A stretch of DNA of 64,000 nt from Elioraea thermophila (ex Habib et al. 2022) (GCF_003336755.1 NZ_QMDI01000002.1:186001-250000), one strand, 5' to 3'. Numbered from the stretch's first letter, positions 40,425 to 51,297 are shown. Made by a program: numbers and translations. The notes: generated by a model from the sequence alone, not told the origin.

Positions 40425-43118
40425 GTGGCGGCACGGGACTGCATCGCCGCGATCCGCGCCGCCGGCCGCGGCCTTATCGACGACGCCGACGTCGAGGAGC
40501 TCGTCGAGCGCGTGCAGAAGCACATCGACCGCGTGCGGGCCGAGGGCCGCGCCGCACGGGCGGATGCGGAGATTCGCACCCGGGTGGCGAAGGATGCCGA
40601 GGCGTTGCGCCTCGAGCAGGCGCTGGCCCGCAAGCATGCTGCGCTGACCGTGCTCGCCCGCCAGCGCGTGCTCGATCAGATCGCGGTGTTCCGCGCCGCC
40701 GGGCTCGATCCGCGCAAGGCGGTGCTGGCCGTGCTGGAAGGCACGGCGCGCGGCGTGCCCGGCGCCCGCGCCTCCGTCGCCCAAGTGGTGGGCGCCTACC
40801 GGGCCGACTACCTCGGCGGCCTGTTCGCCAAGCTCGACGCCCTTGGCCCGCGCGTGATCGCCGCGCTGCGCGATGGGGCCGGTTTCCAGGACGCCGTGGT
40901 GCGGGAGATGCGCGCGCTCGGCCGCGGCGGGCAGGTCCAAGGCCCGCCGGTGACGGGCAATGAGCTCGCGCAGAAGGTCGCCGTGGTCTTCGCTGAAGCG
41001 GCTGATCGCGCGCGGCAGGACCTCAATCGCCTCGGCGGCATGGTGGGCGAGCTGGAAGGCTGGAGCCCGCAGGCGCACGACCGCGCCCGCATCGCCCGAG
41101 CCGGGCGCGAGGCCTGGATCGACTTCCTTCTTCCTCGCCTCGACCTTGAGCGCAGCTTTCCCGACGCGGCAGGCGACGAGCGCGCGGTGCGCGGCATCCT
41201 CGCTGAGATGTTCGACAGCATCACCGCGAATGTCGACCGCCTGGCCCCCGAGCGCGACCAGGCGACGGCCGCCAGCCGGGTGACACCGACGCCCAACCTT
41301 GCACGGAGCCTCGCGCGGTCGCGCGTGCTGCACTTCAAGGACGCCACCGCCTGGCTGCAGTACCGCGAGCAGTTCGCGTCCGGCCACGTGTTCGACGCGA
41401 TGATCAAGCACCTCGAGCGCGCCGCACGGATGGCAGGGCAGATGGAGGTGCTCGGGCCCAACCCGACCTACACCCTGCAGACGGCGCTCGACCGGCTGCG
41501 CCTCGACATCCGCAACGACCCCGCCATCCCGGCCGAGAAGAAGGCGGCCTTGGCGCGCGCGCTCACCCTCGATCGCGGCGACATCCGTTCCGCCTATGCC
41601 GAGATGCAGGGGCTCACCTTCGGCGTCGGCGGATCGCAGACGGTGGCCGAAATCGCCTCCGAGCTGCGCGCCTGGCAGGGCGTGGTGAAACTCGCCGGCG
41701 CGTTCCTCTCCTCCGCCTTCACCGATCCTTGGATCAGCATCGCCAACAGCCGCTTCCTCGGCCGCACCTGGGGCGAGGCGATCGCGGGGCATGTGCGCGA
41801 CTTCCTCGGCAGCGCGACCGACCGCGACGCCAAGCGCCTCGCCTACAAGCTCGGCGCCGGGTTCGACACGCTCGCGCAACGCATCACCACGAGCTACTTC
41901 GTGCACGACGGCCAGCCCGGCGTGATGCAGCGCCTGCTGAATTGGACCATGCGCTACCAGGGCCTCTCATGGTTCACCGACCATCTGCGCAGCGTGCACT
42001 CCCGCCTGCTTGCCGAGGACCTGGCCGAGGCCGCCGCCGAGTTCCGCCGGGGCGGCTGGAACGGCGTGCACGAGCGCATGCGGCACGCGCTCACCCTGCA
42101 CGGCATCGGGCCGCGCGAGTGGGCGGTGATCAGCAAGGCCGCAGTGCCGGTGGAAGCCGGCCGACGCGTGCTCACCCCGGACGCGGTAGCCGCGCTGCCC
42201 GATGCCGCGATCGCGCCGGCCATCGCGGAGAAGCTCGCGCGGGCGGAAAAAGCAGCGGCGCAGCGGGCGCGGCGGCTCGTGCTCGAACAGGCCGGAGTGA
42301 CGCGCCAGACGGCGACAGCGGAGCAAATCGCGGAGGCGGAGCGCGCCGGGCGCGAGGCGGCGGCAGCGACGCGCGCTAGGCTGATCGGCGAGGAACGGCG
42401 GCGGCTGCAGCTGCTCGTCCTCGGCATGGTGTACGACGAGGGCCGTGCCTTCAGCGTGATCGAGCCGAACGCGCAGATCCGACGGCTGATGCTGCAGGGC
42501 ACCGAACGCGGCACCTGGGCCGGCGAGATCATGCGGTTTCTTGCCGCGTTCAAATCCTGGCCGGTGGGGTTCACCGTCGGCCCGCTTGCTCGCCAGTGGC
42601 ACGGCGGGCCAAGCCAGCGTTCCGCCGGCATCGGCAACATCGCCATGCTGATCGCGGGGCTGGCCGTCGGCGGCTACGCGGCGATGACGGCGAAGGACTT
42701 CGTTCGCGGTTACGGGCCGCGTGATCCGACCAGGCGCGAGACGATCCTCGCCGCCATGCTGCAATCGGGCGGGCTCGGCATCTACGGCGACTTCCTGTTC
42801 GCCGAGACCAGCCGGTTCGGCGCCGGCGCGCTGGGCACGCTGGCCGGCCCGGTGGTGAGCGAAGCCGGGGCGCTGATCGACCTCTTCCAGCGGGCGCGCG
42901 ACGGCGAAGCCAAGGCGGCCGAGGCGCTGAACTGGGCGCTGCGCAACACACCCTTCATCAACCTCTGGTATGTGCGGCCGGCACTCGATTGGCTGATCCT
43001 GAACGAGCTGCGCGAAGCGGCCTCGCCTGGCTTCCTCGCCCGCCAGCAGCGGCAGCGCTACCGCGACTACGGCCAGGCCCCGCTGCCTTGGCTGGGCGAG
43101 AAACTGGACGTGTTCTAG
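40425..43118 (+). CDS. Large phage protein, probable internal virion/ejection protein
   Basis: 897 residues, mostly helical and Ala/Arg/Glu-rich, from GTG 40425, two bases after the previous stop. A coiled region spans about 30-75. A central region carries VKLAGAFLSSAFTDPWISIA, and a single membrane-like segment lies near 740-760 (IAMLIAGLAVGGYAAMTAK). The C terminus has FINLWYVRPALDWLILNELR and ASPGFLARQQRQRYRDYGQ, an ending I associate with large ejection-type proteins of podoviruses. Its place directly before the tail fibre fits. No lysozyme or transglycosylase motif was recognised. The role is inferred. Confidence 0.6.
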   Translation: MAARDCIAAIRAAGRGLIDDADVEELVERVQKHIDRVRAEGRAARADAEIRTRVAKDAEALRLEQALARKHAALTVLARQRVLDQIAVFRAAGLDPRKAVLAVLEGTARGVPGARASVAQVVGAYRADYLGGLFAKLDALGPRVIAALRDGAGFQDAVVREMRALGRGGQVQGPPVTGNELAQKVAVVFAEAADRARQDLNRLGGMVGELEGWSPQAHDRARIARAGREAWIDFLLPRLDLERSFPDAAGDERAVRGILAEMFDSITANVDRLAPERDQATAASRVTPTPNLARSLARSRVLHFKDATAWLQYREQFASGHVFDAMIKHLERAARMAGQMEVLGPNPTYTLQTALDRLRLDIRNDPAIPAEKKAALARALTLDRGDIRSAYAEMQGLTFGVGGSQTVAEIASELRAWQGVVKLAGAFLSSAFTDPWISIANSRFLGRTWGEAIAGHVRDFLGSATDRDAKRLAYKLGAGFDTLAQRITTSYFVHDGQPGVMQRLLNWTMRYQGLSWFTDHLRSVHSRLLAEDLAEAAAEFRRGGWNGVHERMRHALTLHGIGPREWAVISKAAVPVEAGRRVLTPDAVAALPDAAIAPAIAEKLARAEKAAAQRARRLVLEQAGVTRQTATAEQIAEAERAGREAAAATRARLIGEERRRLQLLVLGMVYDEGRAFSVIEPNAQIRRLMLQGTERGTWAGEIMRFLAAFKSWPVGFTVGPLARQWHGGPSQRSAGIGNIAMLIAGLAVGGYAAMTAKDFVRGYGPRDPTRRETILAAMLQSGGLGIYGDFLFAETSRFGAGALGTLAGPVVSEAGALIDLFQRARDGEAKAAEALNWALRNTPFINLWYVRPALDWLILNELREAASPGFLARQQRQRYRDYGQAPLPWLGEKLDVF

Positions 43119-43127
43119 GAGGCGCCC

Positions 43128-44525
43128 ATGACGGCAAGCGTGCCGCCCTCCGCGCGGCGCAACCAGTATGTGGCAACGGCAGGGCAGACGGAGTTCCCGT
43201 TCACCTTCCTCGTCTACGCGGCGGAGGATTTGGCGGTGGAACGCCGCCGCCACACGACCGTGACGGCGCTCGTGGCCGGGGTGGATTTCGCCGTCTCCGG
43301 CCTCGGCGTACCGACGGGCGGAATGGTGGTGTTGGTGGACGCCGCGCAAGCCGGCGACGTGATCACCATCTCGTCGCGGCAGGTGTCGGCGCGAACGACG
43401 GCATACACGCCCTCGGGACCCTTCCCGGCCGAGGCGCTGAACCGTGAACTCAACCGGCTGTGGATCGCCATCCAGCAGCTCGAGCAGGAGCTTGCGCGGC
43501 AGATCCGGCCCCCGCTCTCCGACCCTGCGGGGCTGAGCTATGCGCTGCCGCTCGCGTCACAGCGCGCTGGCCGGCTGCTGGCCTTCGATGCTGAAGGCCA
43601 ACCAGTGGTGGCGACGGGCGCCTCCATCGAGGGGGTGTCGGTGTCCGCCTACGGCGCCGAGCTGATCGGGTCGGCCGACGCGGCGGCGGCGCGCGGGCGG
43701 CTCGAGGTGGCACCGAGCACGGCCGTAGTCCTGCGCGACGGCAGCCAAGCGATGACGGGCCGGCTTCATATCGCGCCGGGCGCAGAGGGCGGGCTCGCGT
43801 TCGCCGGCGATGCTGATACGGGGATGGTGCAGACGTCCGCTGACGTGGTTGAACTGCGCACCGGCGGTTCACCGAAGCTGACGTTGTGGAACACCGGCCT
43901 GCAGGCGCACGAGCCGCTCAGCGTGCCTGCGGCAACGGCACATCACCACGCGATGCGATGGGGTCAGCGCGAGGCTGAAGTCTTCCACATCGCGACGATC
44001 AGCGAACCGGTGCAGGCGGTGATCGTGCCGCTGCCGCCGGTGCCCTATGCCGTGGCCGTGGAGTGGCACGACATCCGTCTTGCTCCTGCAGTCACGCTGG
44101 CAGGCAACCGTTTCTTCGGCTGCGATTACTCGACCGACGGCGGTGCGTCGTGGGTCACGCATGGGTGGTCGCGGCAATACTCCAACTGGTTCAACAGCCA
44201 CGGCGGGTCGGCCTGGAACACGAACGAAATCGCCTGGGCGCTCACACACGTGACGAACTACGATGGTCGCGCCCAGAGCTCCGGCACCTTGTGGCTGTCG
44301 CGCCTGTCATCGACCGACGTGCGCAACAGCGGCCACTATGTGTCGACAGCGACGTTCATCGACACCAGTAGCCCCAACACGATCGGTGGGCACGGCATCG
44401 TCGGCCCGCATCCTGTGCCGCACCCGACCGAGCCTCCCATTACGCACCTGCGGTTCAGGTGGCGCGGCAACCTGACGATGGTGTCCGGCGTGGTCCGCGT
44501 TCTGGCGAAGAGGCTCGGTGCATGA
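43128..44525 (+). CDS. Phage tail fibre-like protein
   Basis: 465 residues. Residues 1-130 follow the pattern of T7-type tail-fibre attachment domains: RNQYVATAGQTEFPFTFLVY, then GVDFAVSG, GDVITISSRQV and a coiled stretch LNRLWIAIQQLEQELARQI. The middle is repetitive beta-type sequence. The end, THLRFRWRGNLTMVSGVVRV, resembles the distal receptor-binding fold of tail fibres. ATG 43128 lies nine bases after the previous stop behind GGAGG. Its TGA overlaps the next ATG. Confidence 0.72.
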   Translation: MTASVPPSARRNQYVATAGQTEFPFTFLVYAAEDLAVERRRHTTVTALVAGVDFAVSGLGVPTGGMVVLVDAAQAGDVITISSRQVSARTTAYTPSGPFPAEALNRELNRLWIAIQQLEQELARQIRPPLSDPAGLSYALPLASQRAGRLLAFDAEGQPVVATGASIEGVSVSAYGAELIGSADAAAARGRLEVAPSTAVVLRDGSQAMTGRLHIAPGAEGGLAFAGDADTGMVQTSADVVELRTGGSPKLTLWNTGLQAHEPLSVPAATAHHHAMRWGQREAEVFHIATISEPVQAVIVPLPPVPYAVAVEWHDIRLAPAVTLAGNRFFGCDYSTDGGASWVTHGWSRQYSNWFNSHGGSAWNTNEIAWALTHVTNYDGRAQSSGTLWLSRLSSTDVRNSGHYVSTATFIDTSSPNTIGGHGIVGPHPVPHPTEPPITHLRFRWRGNLTMVSGVVRVLAKRLGA

Positions 44526-44845
44526 CTGTGCGGGTGCTCGGCCCCGATGGGCGGGTGGAGGAGCTGCCGGACGGTGCCCTGCCGTCTGGCGAAGGCGGTG
44601 CGGTCGCGCGATGGAAGGTGCGCCGCAGCACGCTGGTCGAGCGCATGACGGACGACGAGCTGGCGGCGCTCGAGACGCTGATCGCAGCGCTGCCGCTGCG
44701 CGACCGTGAGTTGTGGCGGGCGGTGTCTTACGTTTGGTCGGACGATGCGCGAGTACTGGGCGTGGCGGCCACGCTCGGGTGGTCGGAGGAGAGGGTGGCG
44801 GAGCTGCTGGCGGTCGATCCGGGCGCGGAATTGTTGCCCGATTGA
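44522..44845 (+). CDS. Hypothetical small phage-element protein
   Basis: 107 residues from ATG 44522, overlapping the tail-fibre stop by four bases, so it is probably translated with it. The first 40 residues are a flexible, Gly/Pro-rich stretch. The rest is helical and acidic: TDDELAALETLIAALPLRDR, ELWRAVSYVW and TLGWSEERVAELLAVDPGAE. No membrane segment or known motif was recognised. A tail-fibre assembly or accessory role is possible from position only. It is the last gene before the right repeat. Confidence 0.6.
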   Translation: MTVRVLGPDGRVEELPDGALPSGEGGAVARWKVRRSTLVERMTDDELAALETLIAALPLRDRELWRAVSYVWSDDARVLGVAATLGWSEERVAELLAVDPGAELLPD

Positions 44846-45181
44846 GAGCTAGAGGGTGTCTTTCAACTTCGCGTGCTGAGGCGGGAGTCGTGCTTGCGTG
44901 CGAATTGGCGTAAGCCCTTGACCTGGCTCGACTTCACCCGCTCTGAAAATCACGGTGTCGGTGGTTCGATTCCGCCCCTGGGCACCACGGCGTGACGCTC
45001 TCCGTGCGCTGACCCGACGATCGGAACGCGGCAACTGACCTGACGCGCGCAAGCGTCTCGTGGCGGTCGAGCTCGGTTCACACCTGCCGCGCCGAAGCCA
45101 ACGAAGAACCGAGGCTATCCCACGACCCGTCGGCGTTCGCGACGCCTGGATCGCCGCGTCGGTGGCGCCGGCCTTTTCCGC
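44846..45181. other. Non-coding right end of the element and ettA downstream region
   Basis: No credible gene lies here. 44846-44942 is the right arm of the element, with a G/T-rich stretch and no clear repeat. 44943-44987 is the right repeat. 44988-45181 is host sequence downstream of ettA, in which I see no strong hairpin terminator. Confidence 0.6.
44943..44987 (+). repeat. attR, 45-base direct repeat of tRNA-Phe 3' part
   Basis: Exact copy of 38567-38611. It lacks the 5' half of a tRNA: the preceding bases (ACTTCACCCGCT) cannot form the D arm or acceptor stem. It is therefore the displaced tRNA fragment at the far end of the integrated element and not a second tRNA-Phe gene. Confidence 0.92.
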
Positions 45182-46864
<1,683 letters not shown>

Positions 46865-46958
46865 GGGGCGTGGTCGTTCCCGTTCGGTTCGCGGCCGCTT
46901 CTAGCCCGGAGCGCGCGCGAGCGGCAACTCTGCCCCCACCGGCGGAGCGCGCCCCGCC

Positions 46959-48335
46959 TTACGCGGTCTCGTAGAGGTGAACGCTCTGCGTGGGCCGCCA
47001 GTCCGGGTTCTCCCAGGCCAGCATCTTGCCCGGATTGAGCAAGCCAAGGGGGTCGGCCTCGCGCTTGAAGGCGAGCTGCACGTGGTCGACCTTCTTCATC
47101 CCCCCCTCCTCGAGCGTGTAGGCGTGGGGGTTGAAGATCGGGCAACCGGCCTGCTCGTGGATGGCGATGATTTCGGCGAGCCGCTCCTCGGTGGTGAAGC
47201 GCACCAGCTGCAGGCCGAAGCACGTCACCTTGCCACCGAACTTCACGAACTCGAGATGCATCGGCACCTCGTCGCCGAAGCGGGCCTCCATCTCCGCCAC
47301 CTTCGCCAGATGCTGAGGCGGGGGAAACAGTGTTTGCAGGTAGGTGACGGTCTTGTCCGTCTTCAGCACCTGAAGCGTCGTGTGGTTCCAGGAGTGCTCG
47401 TAGAGCGGCACTTCCGCCGCCTCGGTCGGTTCCCGGTGCACGAGCTCGCCGCCATGGGCGGTGATGAACGGCAGGGCATGCTCGAGGAAGGGCTCCGCAA
47501 CCATCAGCAGCGCCACCGCGCGCCCCTCCGGGATCTTGCCGTCGAGCGCCTTGAAGTGCGCCTGCGGCACGCCGGCGGCGATGATCGAGACGAGCTTCTT
47601 CGGGATGCCGTCCTGGCGGGTGAAGGCATCGCCGAAGCGGGCGGCGTCCATCAGCGTGGGAAAGGCGGCGACGAGGTCGATCCACTCCCAGGCCGGAGCG
47701 AGCGGCATCTCCACCTCGGTGATCACGCCGTTCGTCCCGTACGCATGGTTCGCCTTCTGGATGTCGGGCCCGCGCAGTTCGATCACGCGCGGGGTCTCCT
47801 CCATGGTGAGCAGGCGAAGACCCAGGATGTTGCCGGGCTCGCGCAGGATGCCCCAGGTGCAGGAGCCGATCCCAGAGGAGCCGCCGGCGATGAAGCCGCC
47901 GATGGTGGCGGTGCGCCGGGTGGAGGGATGGAAGCGGAGCTCGCCGCCCACGGCGGCGCGCGTGTGCGCGTCGATGTCGATCAGCTTCGCGCCGGCCTCC
48001 GTCCGCACCACACCGGGCTTGGCCCAGAGGATGCGATCGAGCGCCGAGAGGTCGAGCACGATGCCGCCCCGGATCGGCATCGCCTGTCCGTAGTTGCCGG
48101 TGCCGGCACCGCGCGGCGTGACCGGAACGCGATGGCGAAAGGCGGCGGCGAGAACGCGCGCCACTTCGGCCTCAGTCTTCGGCATCACCACCGCCTCGCC
48201 GGCGACGGCATTCAGTTGGCGCTTCAGCACCGGCGAATACCAGAAGAAGTCGCGGCTCTTCTGCCGCACCAGCGCGCGGTCGGTTTCCACCGCGATGCCG
48301 TCGAGTTCGGCAAGCAAAGCCGCGACCCCGCTCAT
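46959..48335 (-). CDS. FAD-linked oxidase (VAO/GlcD family), copy 1
   Basis: 458-residue flavoenzyme. The FAD domain has VPVTPRGAGTGNYGQAMPIR near 69-88 and TIGGFIAGGSSGIGSCTWG near 145-163; the C-terminal region ends FKREADPLGLLNPGKMLAW, typical of lactate/glycolate-oxidase-like members. It is clearly paralogous to the next gene and starts with ATG overlapping its stop by four bases. Substrate is unknown, perhaps a 2-hydroxy acid. No partner Fe-S subunit is adjacent. It ends the operon. Confidence 0.87.
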   Translation of the reverse strand: MSGVAALLAELDGIAVETDRALVRQKSRDFFWYSPVLKRQLNAVAGEAVVMPKTEAEVARVLAAAFRHRVPVTPRGAGTGNYGQAMPIRGGIVLDLSALDRILWAKPGVVRTEAGAKLIDIDAHTRAAVGGELRFHPSTRRTATIGGFIAGGSSGIGSCTWGILREPGNILGLRLLTMEETPRVIELRGPDIQKANHAYGTNGVITEVEMPLAPAWEWIDLVAAFPTLMDAARFGDAFTRQDGIPKKLVSIIAAGVPQAHFKALDGKIPEGRAVALLMVAEPFLEHALPFITAHGGELVHREPTEAAEVPLYEHSWNHTTLQVLKTDKTVTYLQTLFPPPQHLAKVAEMEARFGDEVPMHLEFVKFGGKVTCFGLQLVRFTTEERLAEIIAIHEQAGCPIFNPHAYTLEEGGMKKVDHVQLAFKREADPLGLLNPGKMLAWENPDWRPTQSVHLYETA

Positions 48336-49699
48336 CCTGCCACCTCATCCTCGCTCACCGGCACGTAGCTCGTCATCTTGCCCGGGTTGAGAAGGCCCCA
48401 CGGGTCGACACGGCGCTTGAAGGCGAGACGATCCGCCGCGACGAGCTTCCAGCGCGCCCCCTCCTCCAGCGTGTAGACATGCGGATTGGCGACCTGAATG
48501 CCCATCGCCTCGCAGGTGGCGATCATCTCGGCCAGCCTCTCGGCCCCCTGCCAGCGCACCACCGGCAGCGCGCTCATCGTCACCCGGCCCGAGAAGCGGC
48601 CCACCTCCGTGTGCAGCCATGCCTCGCCGGCGAAGCGGTCGCGAAAGGCGGCCAGGCTCTCGAGCAGCCGATCGGGCGGAAAGAGGAGTTGAAGATAGGT
48701 CACGCCCTTGGCGCGCTTCAGCACATGCAGCGTGGTGTGGTTCCAGGCGTATTCGTAGAACGGCGTGCGGTCGTGGTGCTGCTCGGCGGCGATCGTCTCC
48801 TGTTCGGCGACGATGGTGCCGTCATGCTCGTCAGCCAGATCGCGCGTGGCAGCGAGACCTGACGGTGAGACCATCGCCAGCACGAGCGGCCGCCCCTCGG
48901 GCACGACCTCCTCCAATCCCTTGAAGTACGACGGGAGCGGCCAGTCGATGACCGAGCAGAGCTTCTTCGCGATCCCGTCCGCCAGCCCGAAGGCAGCCGC
49001 GAAACGGGCGGCGCGATCGAAATCGGGGAAGGCGATGGCGAGGTCGCGCCAGGCGACGGCGGGGGCGAGCGGAATGCGCACGCGGGTGATGATGCCCGTG
49101 GTGCCGAAGGCGTGGTTCGCCTGTGCGGCCTCCCTTCCCTCCAGCGCGATCAGGCGCGGGCTCGCTTCGGCGGTGGCGATGGTGACCCCGGCCAGATTGC
49201 CCCGCTCGCGCAACGTTCCCCACGCGATCCCCCCCACGCCGGCACCGCCGCCGGCGACGAACCCGCCGATGGTCGCCATCCGCTTGGTCGACGGCCAGAG
49301 GCGGAGCTCCCAGCCGAGCCCTCTCGCCCAGGCATCGATCTGCAGCAGCGTCGCCCCGGCCTCCACTTCGGCGATGCCGTTCTCGAGCGCGAGCATGCGG
49401 TCCATGCCGGTGAGGTCGAGGATCGCCCCACCAGCGACCGGCACCGCCTGGCCGTAATTGCCGGTGCCGCCGCCGCGCGGTGTGACGGGAACACGGTGGC
49501 GCACGCAGGCGCCCAGCGCCGCCAACACCTCGTCCTCGGCCCGCGGGCGAATGACGAGATCGCCCCGCCGGCCCTCGAGTTCGGCCTTCAGGATCGGGCT
49601 GAACCAGAAGAAGTCGCGGCTCTTCAGCCGAACCACCACGGGGTCGGTTTCGGTCTCGATCCCGCCGAGATCGGCCAAAAGAGCGTCGAGATCAGGCAC
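48332..49699 (-). CDS. FAD-linked oxidase (VAO/GlcD family), copy 2
   Basis: 455 residues from GTG 49697-49699, overlapping the creatininase-family stop by eight bases and aligning with the start of the paralogue; ATG 49721-49723 is a longer alternative. VPVTPRGGGTGNYGQAVPVA and TIGGFVAGGGAGVGGIAWG are the FAD-binding blocks. WNHTTLHVLKRAKGVTYLQ and PHVYTLEEGA match equivalent segments of copy 1. The two may form a heterodimer or act on related substrates; this is inference. Confidence 0.87.
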   Translation of the reverse strand: MPDLDALLADLGGIETETDPVVVRLKSRDFFWFSPILKAELEGRRGDLVIRPRAEDEVLAALGACVRHRVPVTPRGGGTGNYGQAVPVAGGAILDLTGMDRMLALENGIAEVEAGATLLQIDAWARGLGWELRLWPSTKRMATIGGFVAGGGAGVGGIAWGTLRERGNLAGVTIATAEASPRLIALEGREAAQANHAFGTTGIITRVRIPLAPAVAWRDLAIAFPDFDRAARFAAAFGLADGIAKKLCSVIDWPLPSYFKGLEEVVPEGRPLVLAMVSPSGLAATRDLADEHDGTIVAEQETIAAEQHHDRTPFYEYAWNHTTLHVLKRAKGVTYLQLLFPPDRLLESLAAFRDRFAGEAWLHTEVGRFSGRVTMSALPVVRWQGAERLAEMIATCEAMGIQVANPHVYTLEEGARWKLVAADRLAFKRRVDPWGLLNPGKMTSYVPVSEDEVAG

Positions 49700-50495
49700 C
49701 GACCTGCTCCGCCAGGAAGGCATCGACGTCGATCGCGGCCATCTCCGCGATCAGCCGTGCCACCGCTTCACCGGCCCGGCGCAGGATCTCGCGACCCAGT
49801 GTTTCGGAGGCTGCCGAAGCGTCGCCGACCGCGCCGGCCGGATTGAGGTCCTGCGCCTGCCAGCCGAAGGCGACCGCCCCGCCGCGGCGAAGGGCGACGA
49901 GATTGTCCCAGGCCGCGGTGGCATTGAGAAAAGGACGCACCCGATCCCGGCGCACGCGCTGCGGCGCAAGCGCGAGCATCAGCGACGTCTCCACTTGGCC
50001 CGCGTGGATGCCGAAGCGGAGCTCGTCGGCGGCGACGAGGTCATCGAGGCGAATGAGCCGGTTCCACATCGCGGTCGCCGCGAACATGCGGTGGGCGATG
50101 CGCAACCTCCGGCAGACGATCTCGGCGATCTGCGGCTGCCCGCCATGCGAGTTGAGCAGGAGAAGACGCCGGACGCCGGCCGCGGCGACGGAGGCGCCGA
50201 TGTCCTCCCAGGCGGCAAGCGCGGTCTCGGGGCGAAGCGTCAACGAGCCCGGGAACCGCCCGTGTTCCACCGAAACGCCGACGGCCTGGGTCGGCAGGAC
50301 GAGGCACTCGACGTCAGCCGGGATCGCACCCATCGCCGCCGCGACCACGCCCTCGTTGATCGTGGTGTCGACCGAGACGGTGAGGTGCGGCCCGTGCTGC
50401 TCCGTCGCCGCAATGGGCAGCACCGCCACCGTGCGCGCCTGGTCGAGGGCGGCGAACTCCGGCCAAGTGAGGTCGTGCCAGAAGCGCGCGGGCAT
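49692..50495 (-). CDS. Creatininase family amidohydrolase
   Basis: 267-residue metal-dependent hydrolase of the creatininase fold. Metal ligands are in PIAATEQHGPHLTVSVDT (Glu 32, His 34 and Asp 43 region), LLLLNSHGGQP and IHAGQVETSLML, all intact. The family opens cyclic or linear amides such as creatinine and formamidopyrimidines. It lies four bases after the permease stop within a transport and oxidase operon, so it probably hydrolyses the imported compound. The true substrate cannot be read. Confidence 0.88.
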   Translation of the reverse strand: MPARFWHDLTWPEFAALDQARTVAVLPIAATEQHGPHLTVSVDTTINEGVVAAAMGAIPADVECLVLPTQAVGVSVEHGRFPGSLTLRPETALAAWEDIGASVAAAGVRRLLLLNSHGGQPQIAEIVCRRLRIAHRMFAATAMWNRLIRLDDLVAADELRFGIHAGQVETSLMLALAPQRVRRDRVRPFLNATAAWDNLVALRRGGAVAFGWQAQDLNPAGAVGDASAASETLGREILRRAGEAVARLIAEMAAIDVDAFLAEQVGA

Positions 50496-50499
50496 TCCT

Positions 50500-51285
50500 T
50501 CAGTGCCCCGTCGCGTAGGCCGCCTGGTCCATGCCGCGTGTCGCCCAGCCCGTCATCCGCCGCTCAAGCCCGGCGAAGATCGCATACATCGTGATGCCCA
50601 TCGCGGCGACGACGACGAGGGCGGCGAAGACGAGCGGGATCTGAAAGCGCGACGAGGCCTGCAACATGAGGTATCCAACCCCTTCGTTCGACCCCACGGT
50701 CTCGCTGATGATGGACCCGACGAAGGCGAGCGTGATCGCGACCTTGAGCGAGGCGAAGAAGTACGGGGCGGCGCGCGGCAGGCCAACCTTGCGCAGGATG
50801 TCGAACTTCGAGGCGCCGAGACTGCGCAGCACGTCGCGCAACTCGGGCTCCAGGGTGGCGATCCCCGTGGCGACATTGACCACGATCGGGAAGAAGCTGA
50901 TCAGAAAGGCGGTGATGACGGCGGGCACCGTGCCGATGCCGAACCAGATGATCAGCACCGGCACGATCGCCACCTTCGGGATGGAGTTGAAGCCGACCAG
51001 AACCGGGAACACCGCCTTGTAGGCGACCTGCGAGGCGCCGATCGCCGCCCCGAGCGCCACACCGCCGATGACGGAGAAGCCGAAGCCGATCAGCGTCGTC
51101 ATCAGCGTGTGCAGCGAGTGCTGGGAAATGGGCCCGGCGAACTGCACGAGGGTGGCGAACACCTCGGTCGGTGCGGGAAGCACGAAGGAGGGCAGGCGGG
51201 CAGCGATCACCACCCCTTCCCACAGCGCGAACAGCGCGAGCACGACGAACCAGGGGCCGAGCGCTTCCTGCCAGCGACGCGACAC
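50500..51285 (-). CDS. ABC transporter permease (SsuC/TauC type)
   Basis: 261-residue inner-membrane permease with six predicted helices. The cytoplasmic coupling loop is ELRDVLRSLGASKFDILRKV, followed by LPRAAPYFFASLKVAITLAF, typical of the sulfonate/nitrate/taurine permease family. It starts with GTG 51283-51285, twelve bases after the ATPase stop. It pairs with the ATPase and binding protein upstream. Confidence 0.93.
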   Translation of the reverse strand: MSRRWQEALGPWFVVLALFALWEGVVIAARLPSFVLPAPTEVFATLVQFAGPISQHSLHTLMTTLIGFGFSVIGGVALGAAIGASQVAYKAVFPVLVGFNSIPKVAIVPVLIIWFGIGTVPAVITAFLISFFPIVVNVATGIATLEPELRDVLRSLGASKFDILRKVGLPRAAPYFFASLKVAITLAFVGSIISETVGSNEGVGYLMLQASSRFQIPLVFAALVVVAAMGITMYAIFAGLERRMTGWATRGMDQAAYATGH

Positions 51286-51297
51286 GGAGGCTTCTCC

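Larger units (their letters stand above)
38567..44987. mobile_element. 6.4 kb integrated phage-derived element in tRNA-Phe
   Basis: The boundaries are perfect 45-base direct repeats, one forming the 3' part of tRNA-Phe and one a bare copy before ettA. Inside are a minus-strand tyrosine integrase, small overlapping plus-strand frames, an 897-residue phage-type protein, a tail-fibre-like protein and a small unknown protein. No terminase, portal, capsid, repressor or replication gene can be seen in any frame. It could be a deleted prophage or a small satellite. Base composition does not differ obviously from the host. Confidence 0.85.

Noticed and set aside
44930-44990. Second tRNA-Phe gene
   Set aside because: Only the 3' 45 bases are present; no D arm or 5' acceptor strand precedes them.
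44849-45052. 67-residue minus-strand frame over the right repeat
   Set aside because: Also antisense translation of the tRNA fragment; no independent support.
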